From an uncultured Atopobiaceae bacterium (lineage in GTDB: Bacteria; Actinomycetota; Coriobacteriia; Coriobacteriales; Atopobiaceae): a stretch of DNA of 7,513 nucleotides. The DNA is taken from the NCBI GenBank assembly GCA_905235165.1, contig CAJOKK010000110.1:1-7513 (forward strand), read 5' to 3'. A program made the position numbers and the translations under genes. The notes beneath the pieces are model-generated. The model worked only from the letters and a program-made list of their open reading frames with translations. It had not been told where the DNA came from and searched no databases. Every line of letters starts with the position of its first letter. The stretch's first letter is position 1. Positions 1 through 6,671 of this stretch are shown one piece after another.

Positions 1-63
1 CACCTTGGATTGTTTGCTGTGTTTGCCGTGGGTGCGCGTGCAGCGAGGGCTACTCTGAGGTAA
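1..63 (+). CDS. Possible C-terminal end of an upstream gene (partial)
   Basis: Frame 1 is open from the left edge to a TAA at 61-63 and gives a 20-residue tail: a hydrophobic stretch (LGLFAVFAVGA) followed by an Arg-rich end (RAARATLR). That pattern, a last membrane helix with a positively charged cytoplasmic tail, would suit the C-terminus of a membrane protein. The other two forward frames are also open for most of this short stretch, and third-position GC is not distinctive, so frame choice is weak. No family can be named from 20 residues. Confidence 0.3.
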   Translation, partial: HLGLFAVFAVGARAARATLR

Positions 64-117
64 GCTTAAAAGCTGTGTGAACAACCCTAGATACATTCAC
101 ACTTGAAGCGTATGTCC

Positions 118-131
118 GGGCCTAGCGGCCC
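118..131 (+). promoter_or_regulatory. Small GC hairpin in the tyrS leader
   Basis: GGGCC (118-122) pairs with GGCCC (127-131) around a TAGC loop, giving five G:C pairs ending 8 nt before the tyrS Shine-Dalgarno. No T-run follows, so it is not a standard terminator. It may be a leader structure or chance in GC-rich DNA. I see no T-box core motif in the leader between 64 and 152, and no convincing -35/-10 pair; TACATT at 92-97 resembles a -10 but has no -35 partner. Confidence 0.25.
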
Positions 132-139
132 CGATTGTT

Positions 140-145
140 GGAGGT
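140..145 (+). promoter_or_regulatory. Shine-Dalgarno that fixes the tyrS start
   Basis: GGAGGT lies 7 nt before the TTG at 153. The earlier in-frame TTG codons at 135 and 138 have no purine-rich site before them, and the Shine-Dalgarno itself would lie inside the gene if they were used. This decides the start at 153. Confidence 0.8.
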
Positions 146-152
146 AGGTCCG

Positions 153-1373
153 TTGCTTTCCGTCGAAGAACAGCTCAAGGTCATCACGTCTGGCACCACG
201 CAGATCGTCCCCATGGACGAGCTGAAGAAGAAGCTCGAGAAGGGCGTTCCTCTCAACATCAAGCTGGGCGTCGACCCGACCTCTCCCGACCTGCACCTTG
301 GCCACGCCGTCCCGCTGCGCAAGATGCGCCAGTTCCAGGACCTGGGCCATCGCGTGACGCTCATCATCGGCAACGGCACCGCTCTCATCGGCGACCCCTC
401 CGGCCGCGACTCCACCCGCCCGCCGCTGACCGAGGAGCAGGTGGAGGCCAACGCCAAGACCTACGTCGAGCAGGCCATGAAGGTCCTTGATGCCGAGAAG
501 ACCACCATCGTGCACAACGGCGAGTGGCTCAAGCCCCTCGACCTGCAGAAGATGCTGCACCTGATGTCGCAGTTCAACGTCGCGCGCATCCTTGAGCGCG
601 AGGACTTCCACAACCGTTACGAGAACCAGCAGTCTATCTCCCTGCATGAGTTCATCTACCCCGTGCTGCAGGCCTACGATTCGGTGGTCGTTGAGGCTGA
701 CCTCGAGATGGGTGGCAACGACCAGATCTTCAACCTGTTGGCCGGTCGTGACCTCATGCGTGCCGAGGGCATGGAGCCCCAGGTGGCGCTGACGGTGCCT
801 CTGCTCGTGGGCCTCGACGGCGTCAAGAAGATGTCCAAGAGCTACGGCAACTACGTCGGCCTTACCGACGAGCCCAGCGACATGTTCGGCAAGCTCATGT
901 CGATCGCCGACGAGATCGTGCCGATGTACTTCCGTCTCTGCTCGACGCTGACCATCGACGAGATCGACCAGATCGATGCCGCTTTTGCCGACGGCACGGC
1001 CGATCCCTACCAGCTGAAGCGCAAGCTCGCCCGCAACATCGTGGACCTCTATCACGGCGAGGGTGCGGGCGATGCCGCCCAGGCCGCTTTCGACGCCCAG
1101 TTCAAGAAGGGCGAGATGCCCGAGGACACGCCTGAGTTCGCCGCTGCCGACGTGGTCGAGCTCAACGACGAGGGCCTGGTCTACCTGCCCAAGCTCATGG
1201 TCGCCTGCCAGATGGCCTCGAGCATCGGCGAGGCGCGTCGTCTGATCGACGGCGGTGGCGTGAAAGTCTCTGGCGAGCCGGTCGCCCCGAAGAGCTACAA
1301 CGTCGACCCCGCTCCCTTCGTGCCGGGCGCTGCCCTGCAGGCAGGCAAGAAGCGCTGGGCAAAGTTGGCATAG
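153..1373 (+). CDS. tyrS: Tyrosyl-tRNA synthetase
   Basis: This class I aminoacyl-tRNA synthetase activates tyrosine with ATP and charges tRNA-Tyr in the cytoplasm. From the TTG start at 153 it is 406 residues, a normal length for the family. The Rossmann catalytic domain carries the HIGH-type motif HLGH at about residues 48-51 and an intact KMSKS at about 226-230. Between them lies the tyrosine-binding region, with QAYDS and GGNDQ, as in true TyrRS rather than TrpRS. The KMSKS form, instead of KFGKT, points to the TyrZ-like subgroup (family knowledge). The C-terminal part, about 342-405, looks like an S4 RNA-binding domain (LPKLMVACQMASSIGEARRL, then a VKVSGEPV turn). The U32 gene starts 20 nt after the stop, so the two are probably cotranscribed. 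All key motifs are present. Confidence 0.97.
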   Translation: MLSVEEQLKVITSGTTQIVPMDELKKKLEKGVPLNIKLGVDPTSPDLHLGHAVPLRKMRQFQDLGHRVTLIIGNGTALIGDPSGRDSTRPPLTEEQVEANAKTYVEQAMKVLDAEKTTIVHNGEWLKPLDLQKMLHLMSQFNVARILEREDFHNRYENQQSISLHEFIYPVLQAYDSVVVEADLEMGGNDQIFNLLAGRDLMRAEGMEPQVALTVPLLVGLDGVKKMSKSYGNYVGLTDEPSDMFGKLMSIADEIVPMYFRLCSTLTIDEIDQIDAAFADGTADPYQLKRKLARNIVDLYHGEGAGDAAQAAFDAQFKKGEMPEDTPEFAAADVVELNDEGLVYLPKLMVACQMASSIGEARRLIDGGGVKVSGEPVAPKSYNVDPAPFVPGAALQAGKKRWAKLA

Positions 1374-1393
1374 GGGTACGGAGAAGAACGAAC

Positions 1394-3946
1394 ATGCAAC
1401 ACGATGAGGCCTTTGCCCAACATTCGGACGATTCCTTGAGCGAGCTTCTGCGCAAGGATAAGGTCGCGGTGCCAGAGCTCCTGGCACCGGCGGGCGGGCC
1501 TGAGGCCTTTGACGCCGCACTCGCCGCTGGTGCCGATGCCATCTACTGTGGCTATGGCAACGACTTCAATGCCCGTCGCAGCGCGCAGAACTTCTCTCCG
1601 GAGGAGTTCGCCGCGGCCTGTCGTCGTGCGCATCTGGCGGGTACGCGCGTCTATGTGACGGTCAACGTCGTCATCCGCACCTCCGAGCTGCCCCGTGCGC
1701 TCGCCCTCATTCGCAGGGTGTGGCTGCTGGGCGCTGACGCCTTCATCATCCAGGATTGGGGGCTTCTCGCCGAGGTCCGTCGCCGTTGGCCCCAGATCGA
1801 GTGCCATATCTCCACACAGGCGAACATCCACGACGAGCGTGCGGTGCGCTGGTGCGCCTCCCTGGGCGTCGAACGCGTTACGCTTTCCCGTGAGCTCTCC
1901 CTGCCTGAGCTGAAGCAGCTCGCCACGGTGGGCGTCGAGCTTGAGGGATTTTGTCATGGGGCCCTCTGTTTCAGCTATTCCGGCATCTGCATGATGAGCT
2001 CGCTTGTGGGTGGGCGCTCGGCCAATCGAGGCATGTGCGCCCAGCCCTGTCGCCTGCTCTATCAGCTGGTCGATGGCCAGGGCAAGGTGCTTTCTCGTCG
2101 TGGCATGGATCGTCCGCTCTGTCCCAAGGACTATTGCACGATCGACGACCTGCCGGCCCTTGCGGCGGCGGGTGTGGGCTCGCTCAAGGTGGAGGGGCGC
2201 ATGAAGGCGCCCGACTACGTCTATGCCGTGGTCTCCGCCTATCGAGAGGCCCTCGACGACGTTGCCTTCTCTCGCAGCTGTGACGAGGCGACTCTGGCTG
2301 CTCGCCACGAGCGTCTGCGTCGTGCCTTCAACCGCGATTTCACCAACAGCTACCTGCGCGGTACCTCCGGTGACGAGATGATGAGCTACGAGCGCTCCAA
2401 CAACCGTGGTGAGCTCGTGGGCACTGTGGTCTCCTCGCGCGACCTCGGTGGCGCGCGCGTACGCCGTGGGGGCAAGGATGGGGGTCGCGAGCGCTTCCGT
2501 CACGTCACGCGCGCTGAGGTGAGCATTGCCCTCGACAAACACGTTGACAAGGGCGACCTGCTCGAGATTCGCCCCATTGACGACCCATCCCAGTTCTTGA
2601 CCGCGCACGTCGATAGCGATGCCCGTGCGGGCCAGACCATCGTGTGCAAGACCGTTCGCCCGATGGCAGCGGGCTGTCCGGTGCGTGTCATTCGCTCCCA
2701 GAAGGCGCTCGACGCGGCAGCGGGAGTCTCGGCTGTCATTCCGAGAAAGCGTCCCGTTGTCGTGCGCGTAATCGCTCGCATCGGCGAGCCCTTCGTGGTG
2801 GAGCTGACGACGGTTCCCGCCCGCGCCGAGGAGCCCGTTACGGCCAGGGCCGAGGGCTTCGTGGTCGAGGCTGCCCGCACGCGTGAGGTCACGCCGCAAG
2901 AGGTGCGTGAGCACGTGGAGCGGATGGGCTCGACACCCTTTGAGCCAGTTGCCTTTGACGGAGCATTCGACCTCGGCATCGGCATGTCCTTCTCGGCGGT
3001 CCACCATGTGCGTGCCATGGCCTGCGAGGCGCTCGAGGCTGCCATCCTCGAGACCTATGCGCATACGGAAGACGGTTTGGCTTCCGTGCCGGATGCTGAC
3101 GACCTTGCGGCTCAGATGCCGCAGCGCGCGAAGGCGACCCTTCCAAACGAGGCCGAGGTCTGCGTGCTCGCGCCTAGCGTCGAGCTGGCCGAGGCCGCAC
3201 GGGCTGCGGGTGCCACGCGGGTCTATGCCACGGCCGATGCCCTTGCTGCCGAGCAGGGATGGGCTGACGACGTGGTGCCTTGGCTTGACGAAGTCTGTCG
3301 AGAGGCTGACCACGAACGCCTTGATCCGCAGGTTCAGGCTGCCCGTCCGGTAGCGGTGGGCAACATGTCTGAGCTTGCCTTGGCCGTCGAGCGCGGGGCA
3401 ACGCCTGAGCTGCGTCCCTGCGTTCCCGTGCATAACGCCTCGGCGCTCGAGGCGCTTGTCGCCGCCGGTGCCCAGGGCCTTTGGTTCTCTCCCGAGCTCA
3501 CGCTTGCTGAGATGTGCTCCCTTGCGCGTATCAGCCCCATACCGACGGGCCTTATCGTGTACGGCCGTGCACGGGCGATGACGAGCGAGCATTGCGTGCT
3601 GCAGGTCGCGGGTCGCTGCATCCACAACTGTGCCGCCTGCACGCTGCGTCGCCAGGAACTTTCGCTCAAGGACAAGGACGGCAACCTCATGCCGGTTCGC
3701 ACCGACCTGCAGGGCCGCTCGCGCATCTATGCGGCGCGTCCGCTCGATGCTACGCCTCAGACGGCTGAGCTCCTTGAGGCAGGCGTGCGCCGCCTGATGG
3801 TCGATGCGACCTTGCTCACGCCCGAGGAGGCAGCTTCTGCAGTGCGACGTTGCGTCGCTGCCGTGGAAGCGGTTGGGCAGGGGAGAAAGCCTGCCGCGCG
3901 CGAGGACGGCGCCAACTCTGGCCACCTCTTCCAGCCGATTGCCTAG
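1394..3946 (+). CDS. U32-family protein, RlhA/TrhP-like (probable RNA hydroxylation)
   Basis: An 850-residue member of the family once called 'peptidase U32'. The characterised E. coli members RlhA (YdcP) and TrhP (YegQ) take part in prephenate-dependent hydroxylation of 23S rRNA C2501 and tRNA U34; protease activity is doubtful for them. The N-terminal TIM-barrel-like domain opens with ELLAPAGGPEAFDAAL (about 28-43). The PROSITE-type U32 signature is complete at 184-202 (EGFCHGALCFSYSGICMMS), and Cys192, 199, 215 and 219 form the family's likely Fe-S site. A DUF3656-like middle part follows (about 330-560). The region from about 587 onward looks like a second U32-like half with its own cluster, Cys734, 742, 746 and 749. 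It is longer than E. coli RlhA (about 650 residues). The start is ATG with GGAG 10 nt before. Which RNA is the target cannot be read from the sequence. Confidence 0.92.
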   Translation: MQHDEAFAQHSDDSLSELLRKDKVAVPELLAPAGGPEAFDAALAAGADAIYCGYGNDFNARRSAQNFSPEEFAAACRRAHLAGTRVYVTVNVVIRTSELPRALALIRRVWLLGADAFIIQDWGLLAEVRRRWPQIECHISTQANIHDERAVRWCASLGVERVTLSRELSLPELKQLATVGVELEGFCHGALCFSYSGICMMSSLVGGRSANRGMCAQPCRLLYQLVDGQGKVLSRRGMDRPLCPKDYCTIDDLPALAAAGVGSLKVEGRMKAPDYVYAVVSAYREALDDVAFSRSCDEATLAARHERLRRAFNRDFTNSYLRGTSGDEMMSYERSNNRGELVGTVVSSRDLGGARVRRGGKDGGRERFRHVTRAEVSIALDKHVDKGDLLEIRPIDDPSQFLTAHVDSDARAGQTIVCKTVRPMAAGCPVRVIRSQKALDAAAGVSAVIPRKRPVVVRVIARIGEPFVVELTTVPARAEEPVTARAEGFVVEAARTREVTPQEVREHVERMGSTPFEPVAFDGAFDLGIGMSFSAVHHVRAMACEALEAAILETYAHTEDGLASVPDADDLAAQMPQRAKATLPNEAEVCVLAPSVELAEAARAAGATRVYATADALAAEQGWADDVVPWLDEVCREADHERLDPQVQAARPVAVGNMSELALAVERGATPELRPCVPVHNASALEALVAAGAQGLWFSPELTLAEMCSLARISPIPTGLIVYGRARAMTSEHCVLQVAGRCIHNCAACTLRRQELSLKDKDGNLMPVRTDLQGRSRIYAARPLDATPQTAELLEAGVRRLMVDATLLTPEEAASAVRRCVAAVEAVGQGRKPAAREDGANSGHLFQPIA

Positions 3947-4010
3947 CTTGAGCTTCTTAAGCCGATACCATGAACTGACCTGAGAGATAAACCCTAGCTG
4001 CGCAATGGGG

Positions 4011-4016
4011 TATCAT
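4011..4016 (+). promoter_or_regulatory. Weak candidate -10 element before the NifU-like gene
   Basis: TATCAT matches the -10 consensus in five of six bases and lies in the 161-nt gap before the NifU-like gene. No good -35 sits 16-18 nt upstream (the bases there are AT-rich, TAAACC), and no extended -10 TG is present. If real, it would start a transcript whose 5' leader contains the hairpin at 4046-4073. Confidence 0.25.
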
Positions 4017-4045
4017 CGTTGAAGAAAAAAGGTCCCAGTACCGAG

Positions 4046-4073
4046 CGATTCAAAGAGCCTCCTCTTTGAATCG
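4046..4073 (+). promoter_or_regulatory. Perfect 12-bp hairpin in the leader of the NifU-like gene
   Basis: CGATTCAAAGAG (4046-4057) and CTCTTTGAATCG (4062-4073) are exact reverse complements around a CCTC loop. No T-run follows on the forward strand; the next bases are GCATGCACAT. On the reverse strand the nearest T-run begins about 15 nt from the stem. It is therefore not a typical intrinsic terminator in either direction. It could be a leader structure, an RNA-stability element or a terminator lacking a U-tract. The Shine-Dalgarno of the next gene lies 20 nt after it and is not sequestered. Confidence 0.6.
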
Positions 4074-4093
4074 GCATGCACATCAGAGCGTCC

Positions 4094-4099
4094 AAGGAG
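4094..4099 (+). promoter_or_regulatory. Shine-Dalgarno that fixes the NifU-like start
   Basis: AAGGAG lies 8 nt before the ATG at 4108. An upstream in-frame TTG at 4066 is possible, but it lies inside the hairpin stem at 4062-4073 and has no ribosome-binding site, so the ATG is preferred. Confidence 0.8.
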
Positions 4100-4107
4100 T
4101 GATTCGC

Positions 4108-4365
4108 ATGGCAGATAACGAGAAGACCCCCATCAACATGGAGCTGCTCGAGGCAACCCTCGATGTCATCCGTCAGAGCCTGCAGGCCGACGGTGGCGAC
4201 GTCGTGCTCGTCAACGTTGACGATGAGGGTGTGGTTACCCTTGAGATGCAGGGCGCCTGCGCGGGCTGCCCGCTTTCTAGCTACGACATGAGCGAGGGCA
4301 TCGAGCGCATCCTGCGTGAGCACGTTCCGGGTGTCACCAAGGTGCAGCCCGCCATGGCCTGGTAA
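4108..4365 (+). CDS. NifU-like Fe-S cluster carrier (NifU C-terminal domain)
   Basis: An 85-residue protein that is essentially one NifU C-terminal-type domain. Members of this family hold and pass on Fe-S clusters in the cytoplasm. The diagnostic features are visible: an N-terminal helix running into QADGGDVVLV (about 26-35), then the cluster-binding CxxC motif at Cys51 and Cys54 in GACAGCPLSS, then a helix (MSEGIERILREHVPGV) that closes the fold. The length is normal for stand-alone members. There is no scaffold-type IscU domain and no second domain. The start of lgt follows 12 nt after the stop, suggesting one transcript and perhaps coupled translation. A role in supplying the upstream U32 protein is possible but is only inference from neighbourhood. 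Confidence 0.93.
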   Translation: MADNEKTPINMELLEATLDVIRQSLQADGGDVVLVNVDDEGVVTLEMQGACAGCPLSSYDMSEGIERILREHVPGVTKVQPAMAW

Positions 4366-4377
4366 CGGACTGCTCAT

Positions 4378-5192
4378 ATGTGGCTTAACGAGCTTTATCA
4401 CCATCTCGACCCAGTGGCCTTCTCCCTGGGTCCTTTTTCTATCCGCTGGTATGGTCTGGCCTACCTCGCGGGCTTTATCTGCGCGGGCATCATCATCTTC
4501 CGCACGCAACGTCATTGGGGTCTTGACCTGACGGAAGACGACCTGCTCTCGGTCATGACGAGCATTATGGTTGGCGTCATCGTAGGTGCGCGCTTGGGGT
4601 ACGTGCTTTTTTATGGCAATGGCTACTATCTCGAGCACCCTGCGTCCATCTTGGCGCTCAGCGAGGGTGGCATGAGCTTTCATGGTGGCCTCGTTGGCGC
4701 CTGTCTCTGTGCCTATCTAGCCTGTAGGAAGCTGCACATCTCCTTTGCGACCCTTTTCGACCTCGCTGCCTGCGGAGCGCCGATTGGACTTTTCTTCGGC
4801 CGTTGCGCGAATTTCGTCAACGGTGAGCTGTGGGGCAAGGAGACCTCGCTACCCTGGGGCGTCATGTTTGACAAGACGGGTGGTGGCGCGGTCTATCGTC
4901 ATCCTTCGCAACTCTACGAGGCCCTGCTTGAGGGTCTGGTCATCTTCTTGGTGCTCTACGTGCTTTCACGCAAGGTGCCACCACGCCCGCAGGCATGTTC
5001 CTTACGATGTATGGGTGCTTTCGCTTCCTCATCGAGTTCGTGCGTCTGCCCGACGCGCAGATGGGCTATCTCCTGGGAACGAACTGGCTCACCATGGGAC
5101 AAGTGCTATCGCTTCCGCTCGTGATCGCGGGAGCCTATCTGCTGTGGCGCGCGCATACGAGAAAAGATGAGCAGGTCATCTACCTTCCCTAG
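4378..5192 (+). pseudogene. lgt: Prolipoprotein diacylglyceryl transferase, split by a one-base frameshift
   Basis: Lgt is the membrane enzyme that moves diacylglycerol from phosphatidylglycerol to the lipobox cysteine of prolipoproteins. The first 204 residues match the family: RWYGL at 23-27, FHGGL with His102, and the signature GRCANFVNGELWG at 141-153, with Arg142 and Asn145 matching E. coli Arg143 and Asn146. After KVPPRP the frame reads into 44 unrelated residues and stops at 5124. The expected ending, AGMFLTMYGCFRFLIEF and then LPDAQMGYLL, continues in the -1 frame from 4989 to a TAG at 5190-5192. Adding one base, most simply one C to the CCC at 4986-4988, would restore about 271 residues, the usual length. 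The Arg at 5022-5024, matching essential E. coli Arg239, is lost in the unshifted product. The start codon has only a weak ribosome-binding site. Confidence 0.9.
4984..4994 (+). other. Frameshift site in lgt
   Basis: The zero frame reads CGC CCG CAG here, while the family's C-terminus needs the register GCA GGC ATG from 4989. The switch therefore falls within a C/G-rich run containing CCC (4986-4988). No X-XXY-YYZ slippery heptamer is visible and I see no obvious downstream pseudoknot, so a lost base or a sequencing error is more likely than programmed frameshifting. Confidence 0.8.
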
Positions 5193-5201
5193 TCCCGACT
5201 T

Positions 5202-5759
5202 TTAGGCGTCAAAGGTTAGGAAGGGCTGCTCTGCGGCGCTTAGGTCCTCGTCTTCAAATGCGGCAAGGTCGTTGCCAGAGAGGAGCTCGAGGGCCTGGGC
5301 GAGCGCGTTGGCGAGAGACTCTGCATCCGTCGCGTCAACGAGTTGCTCCTCGTTCTCCTCGAAGGTTTCGTAGAGATCTTCGGCGGTGAGATCGATGCGC
5401 AAACCCTCCTCCGAGGCCTCCTGAACGCTGTCTCCGTCCCAGGCGTATACGTGTGCCTCCTCTTCGTTTGCGGGCAGGGCACAGACCACGTTGTACAGCC
5501 CGTCGCTGTCCGAGACGACCTTCTGCCATTGAATGAGGGTTGCCTTGCTTGGTGCGCTCTTCAGCTCGATGAGTGAGTCAAGGTAGATTTCACGTGCCCC
5601 GTTGAGGAGCGGTTCGTTCTCCCTAAGTGTGTGCAGCAGCTCAGAAAAGCGCTCGAGCGCGTCTTCGGCGTCGCTTGCCTCCACGAGGGCGGGCATGGTG
5701 CAGAGGGTGTCTTCCTGCTCGTTTTGATCCGTATAGCTGAAATTGGCAACGTAGAGCAT
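5202..5759 (-). CDS. Conserved-looking acidic protein of unknown function
   Basis: A 185-residue protein that I do not recognise. By my count it has 44 Asp/Glu against 7 Lys/Arg, so it is strongly acidic. There is no signal peptide or membrane segment, so it is probably cytoplasmic. The N-terminal part (MLYVANFSYTDQNEQ, then LVEASDAEDALERFSELLHTL, then GAREIYLDSLIEL) looks like a small alpha/beta fold with a regular 'DA..AL..F..LL' helix. The C-terminal third (about 115-175) is mostly acidic helix with an LANALAQALELL stretch that could support oligomerisation. AGGAG sits 6 nt before the ATG. Its stop lies 9 nt from the lgt stop in a tail-to-tail arrangement, and its start faces the SGNH gene. 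The good ribosome-binding site and the normal codon use support a real gene. Confidence 0.8.
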   Translation of the reverse strand: MLYVANFSYTDQNEQEDTLCTMPALVEASDAEDALERFSELLHTLRENEPLLNGAREIYLDSLIELKSAPSKATLIQWQKVVSDSDGLYNVVCALPANEEEAHVYAWDGDSVQEASEEGLRIDLTAEDLYETFEENEEQLVDATDAESLANALAQALELLSGNDLAAFEDEDLSAAEQPFLTFDA

Positions 5760-5789
5760 GTAAATCTCCTCAGAGCTGGCTTAGATACG

Positions 5790-5795
5790 TACAAT
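5790..5795 (+). promoter_or_regulatory. Candidate -10 element for the SGNH hydrolase gene
   Basis: TACAAT matches the -10 consensus in five of six bases and lies 36 nt before the ATG, inside the 72-nt gap shared by two divergent genes. No matching -35 is visible at 16-18 nt upstream, where the acidic protein's own ribosome-binding site lies. The palindrome TACGTA overlaps it at 5786-5791. The reverse-strand promoter must be in the same gap, but I could not assign one. Confidence 0.3.
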
Positions 5796-5814
5796 GGTTA
5801 GGGTAGCGTAGCAA

Positions 5815-5824
5815 AAGGAGGAGG
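5815..5824 (+). promoter_or_regulatory. Shine-Dalgarno that fixes the SGNH hydrolase start
   Basis: AAGGAGGAGG contains two overlapping cores, 7 and 10 nt before the ATG at 5832. The in-frame TTG at 5826 would be only about 1-4 nt away, which is too close. The ATG at 5862 (Met11) lacks a comparable site. Confidence 0.75.
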
Positions 5825-5831
5825 ATTGCCT

Positions 5832-6671
5832 ATGCAGAAGTCCCCGGAACATGGGGTAGTCATGTCGAGGCGCTCGGCGTTGGGAGTCACTGCTGGCGCT
5901 CTGGCTTCCGTCTTTTGTACGGGCTGCGGTCTGCTTGATACCTTGCGTCCCGACCTCTCGCCATCCTCGCAAAACAAACCGGATATGCCTGTCATTTCTG
6001 ATAAGACCGGCAGTCAGGCTGACGAGACTGCCCAGGATTTCGTAAAGATGCTCAAGGCGGGCGAAGTGGGTTCCGTGATGGTGCTCGGTGACAGTATCAC
6101 CGCTGGCTATATGTGCGACGGATATGGCCCCACAACCGACAGGCTTATCTATGCGGGCCCCTATGGTGAGTTCTACGAGTCTTCCCCTGAGGTCAAATGC
6201 TGGACCAATGAGTTCCGCTCCTATTTGGCCGAGAAGGGTGTGACCAATTTCGTTAACGCGGGCATCTGTGGCGCCAAGATGCGTTGGATTGCCGAGAGCG
6301 ATACCGCCTGGATTCGTGAGCAGGCCGACGTTATCTTTGTCATGCTCGGTACCAATGACGCCATCTACCACACGATGGAGGAGTTTCGCGATTATGCAGA
6401 TACCGCATTGCAGCTCGTAGCGCAGAACTGCAAGCTTATGGTGGTTATCGCTCCTCCAGAAAATGACTGGGAGCAATACGCAAAGCGTATGTCGCAGACA
6501 GAGGTAGAGACGCTGCTTCGTGGTATCACCGAGAATCATGGCTGGAACTTCACCTCGGTGCTCAATTCGGTTACCGTCTACACCGATGACTTCAATGACG
6601 ACCAGTGCCATCCCACCACTAAGGGATCGTATGCCATCTGGGAGTATCTCAAGGCGCACCTTGGCCTTTAG
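5832..6671 (+). CDS. Exported SGNH/GDSL-family hydrolase, putative Tat lipoprotein
   Basis: A 279-residue serine hydrolase of the SGNH/GDSL family (esterases, lipases and acetyl-polysaccharide deacetylases). The family blocks are in order: GDSIT with nucleophile Ser88 (86-90), the block II Gly in NAGICGA (about 142-148), GTND with Asn175 (173-176), and DxxH at Asp257-His260. The N-terminus has a twin-arginine-like SRRSALG (12-18), a hydrophobic stretch and then FCTGCGLLD. Cys32 could be a lipidated residue: Gly at -1 and Thr at -2 fit, but Cys at -3 departs from the usual lipobox. A Ser/Pro-rich linker (about 40-62) leads to the catalytic domain. The protein probably acts outside the membrane, tethered or released, on an acyl group of the envelope or of an imported substrate; the true substrate is unknown. 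The strong terminator at 6701 ends its transcript. Confidence 0.88.
   Translation: MQKSPEHGVVMSRRSALGVTAGALASVFCTGCGLLDTLRPDLSPSSQNKPDMPVISDKTGSQADETAQDFVKMLKAGEVGSVMVLGDSITAGYMCDGYGPTTDRLIYAGPYGEFYESSPEVKCWTNEFRSYLAEKGVTNFVNAGICGAKMRWIAESDTAWIREQADVIFVMLGTNDAIYHTMEEFRDYADTALQLVAQNCKLMVVIAPPENDWEQYAKRMSQTEVETLLRGITENHGWNFTSVLNSVTVYTDDFNDDQCHPTTKGSYAIWEYLKAHLGL

Noticed and set aside
64..152. T-box riboswitch before tyrS
   Set aside because: The leader is under 90 nt with no T-box core sequence and no terminator with a T-run.
87..1520. A 477-codon open frame on the reverse strand, opposite tyrS
   Set aside because: tyrS is certain on the forward strand; the antisense product is a Val/Leu/Asp/His-rich shadow without motifs.
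1295..3925. An 876-codon open frame on the reverse strand, opposite the U32 gene
   Set aside because: Its product is rich in Arg, His and Gly with no recognisable domain, and it mirrors a well-supported forward gene. Long antisense frames arise in GC-rich genes by codon bias.
3946..3962. Short hairpin just after the U32 stop (GCTTGAG / CTTAAGC)
   Set aside because: Seven pairs with one G-U, a 3-nt loop and no T-run: too weak to call a terminator.
3994..4683. A 229-codon reverse frame across the NifU-like gene and the start of lgt
   Set aside because: It overlaps two clear forward genes and shows no domain or ribosome-binding site.
5781..6659. A 292-codon reverse frame opposite the SGNH hydrolase
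   Set aside because: The forward frame has all SGNH motifs and a strong ribosome-binding site; the reverse frame has neither.
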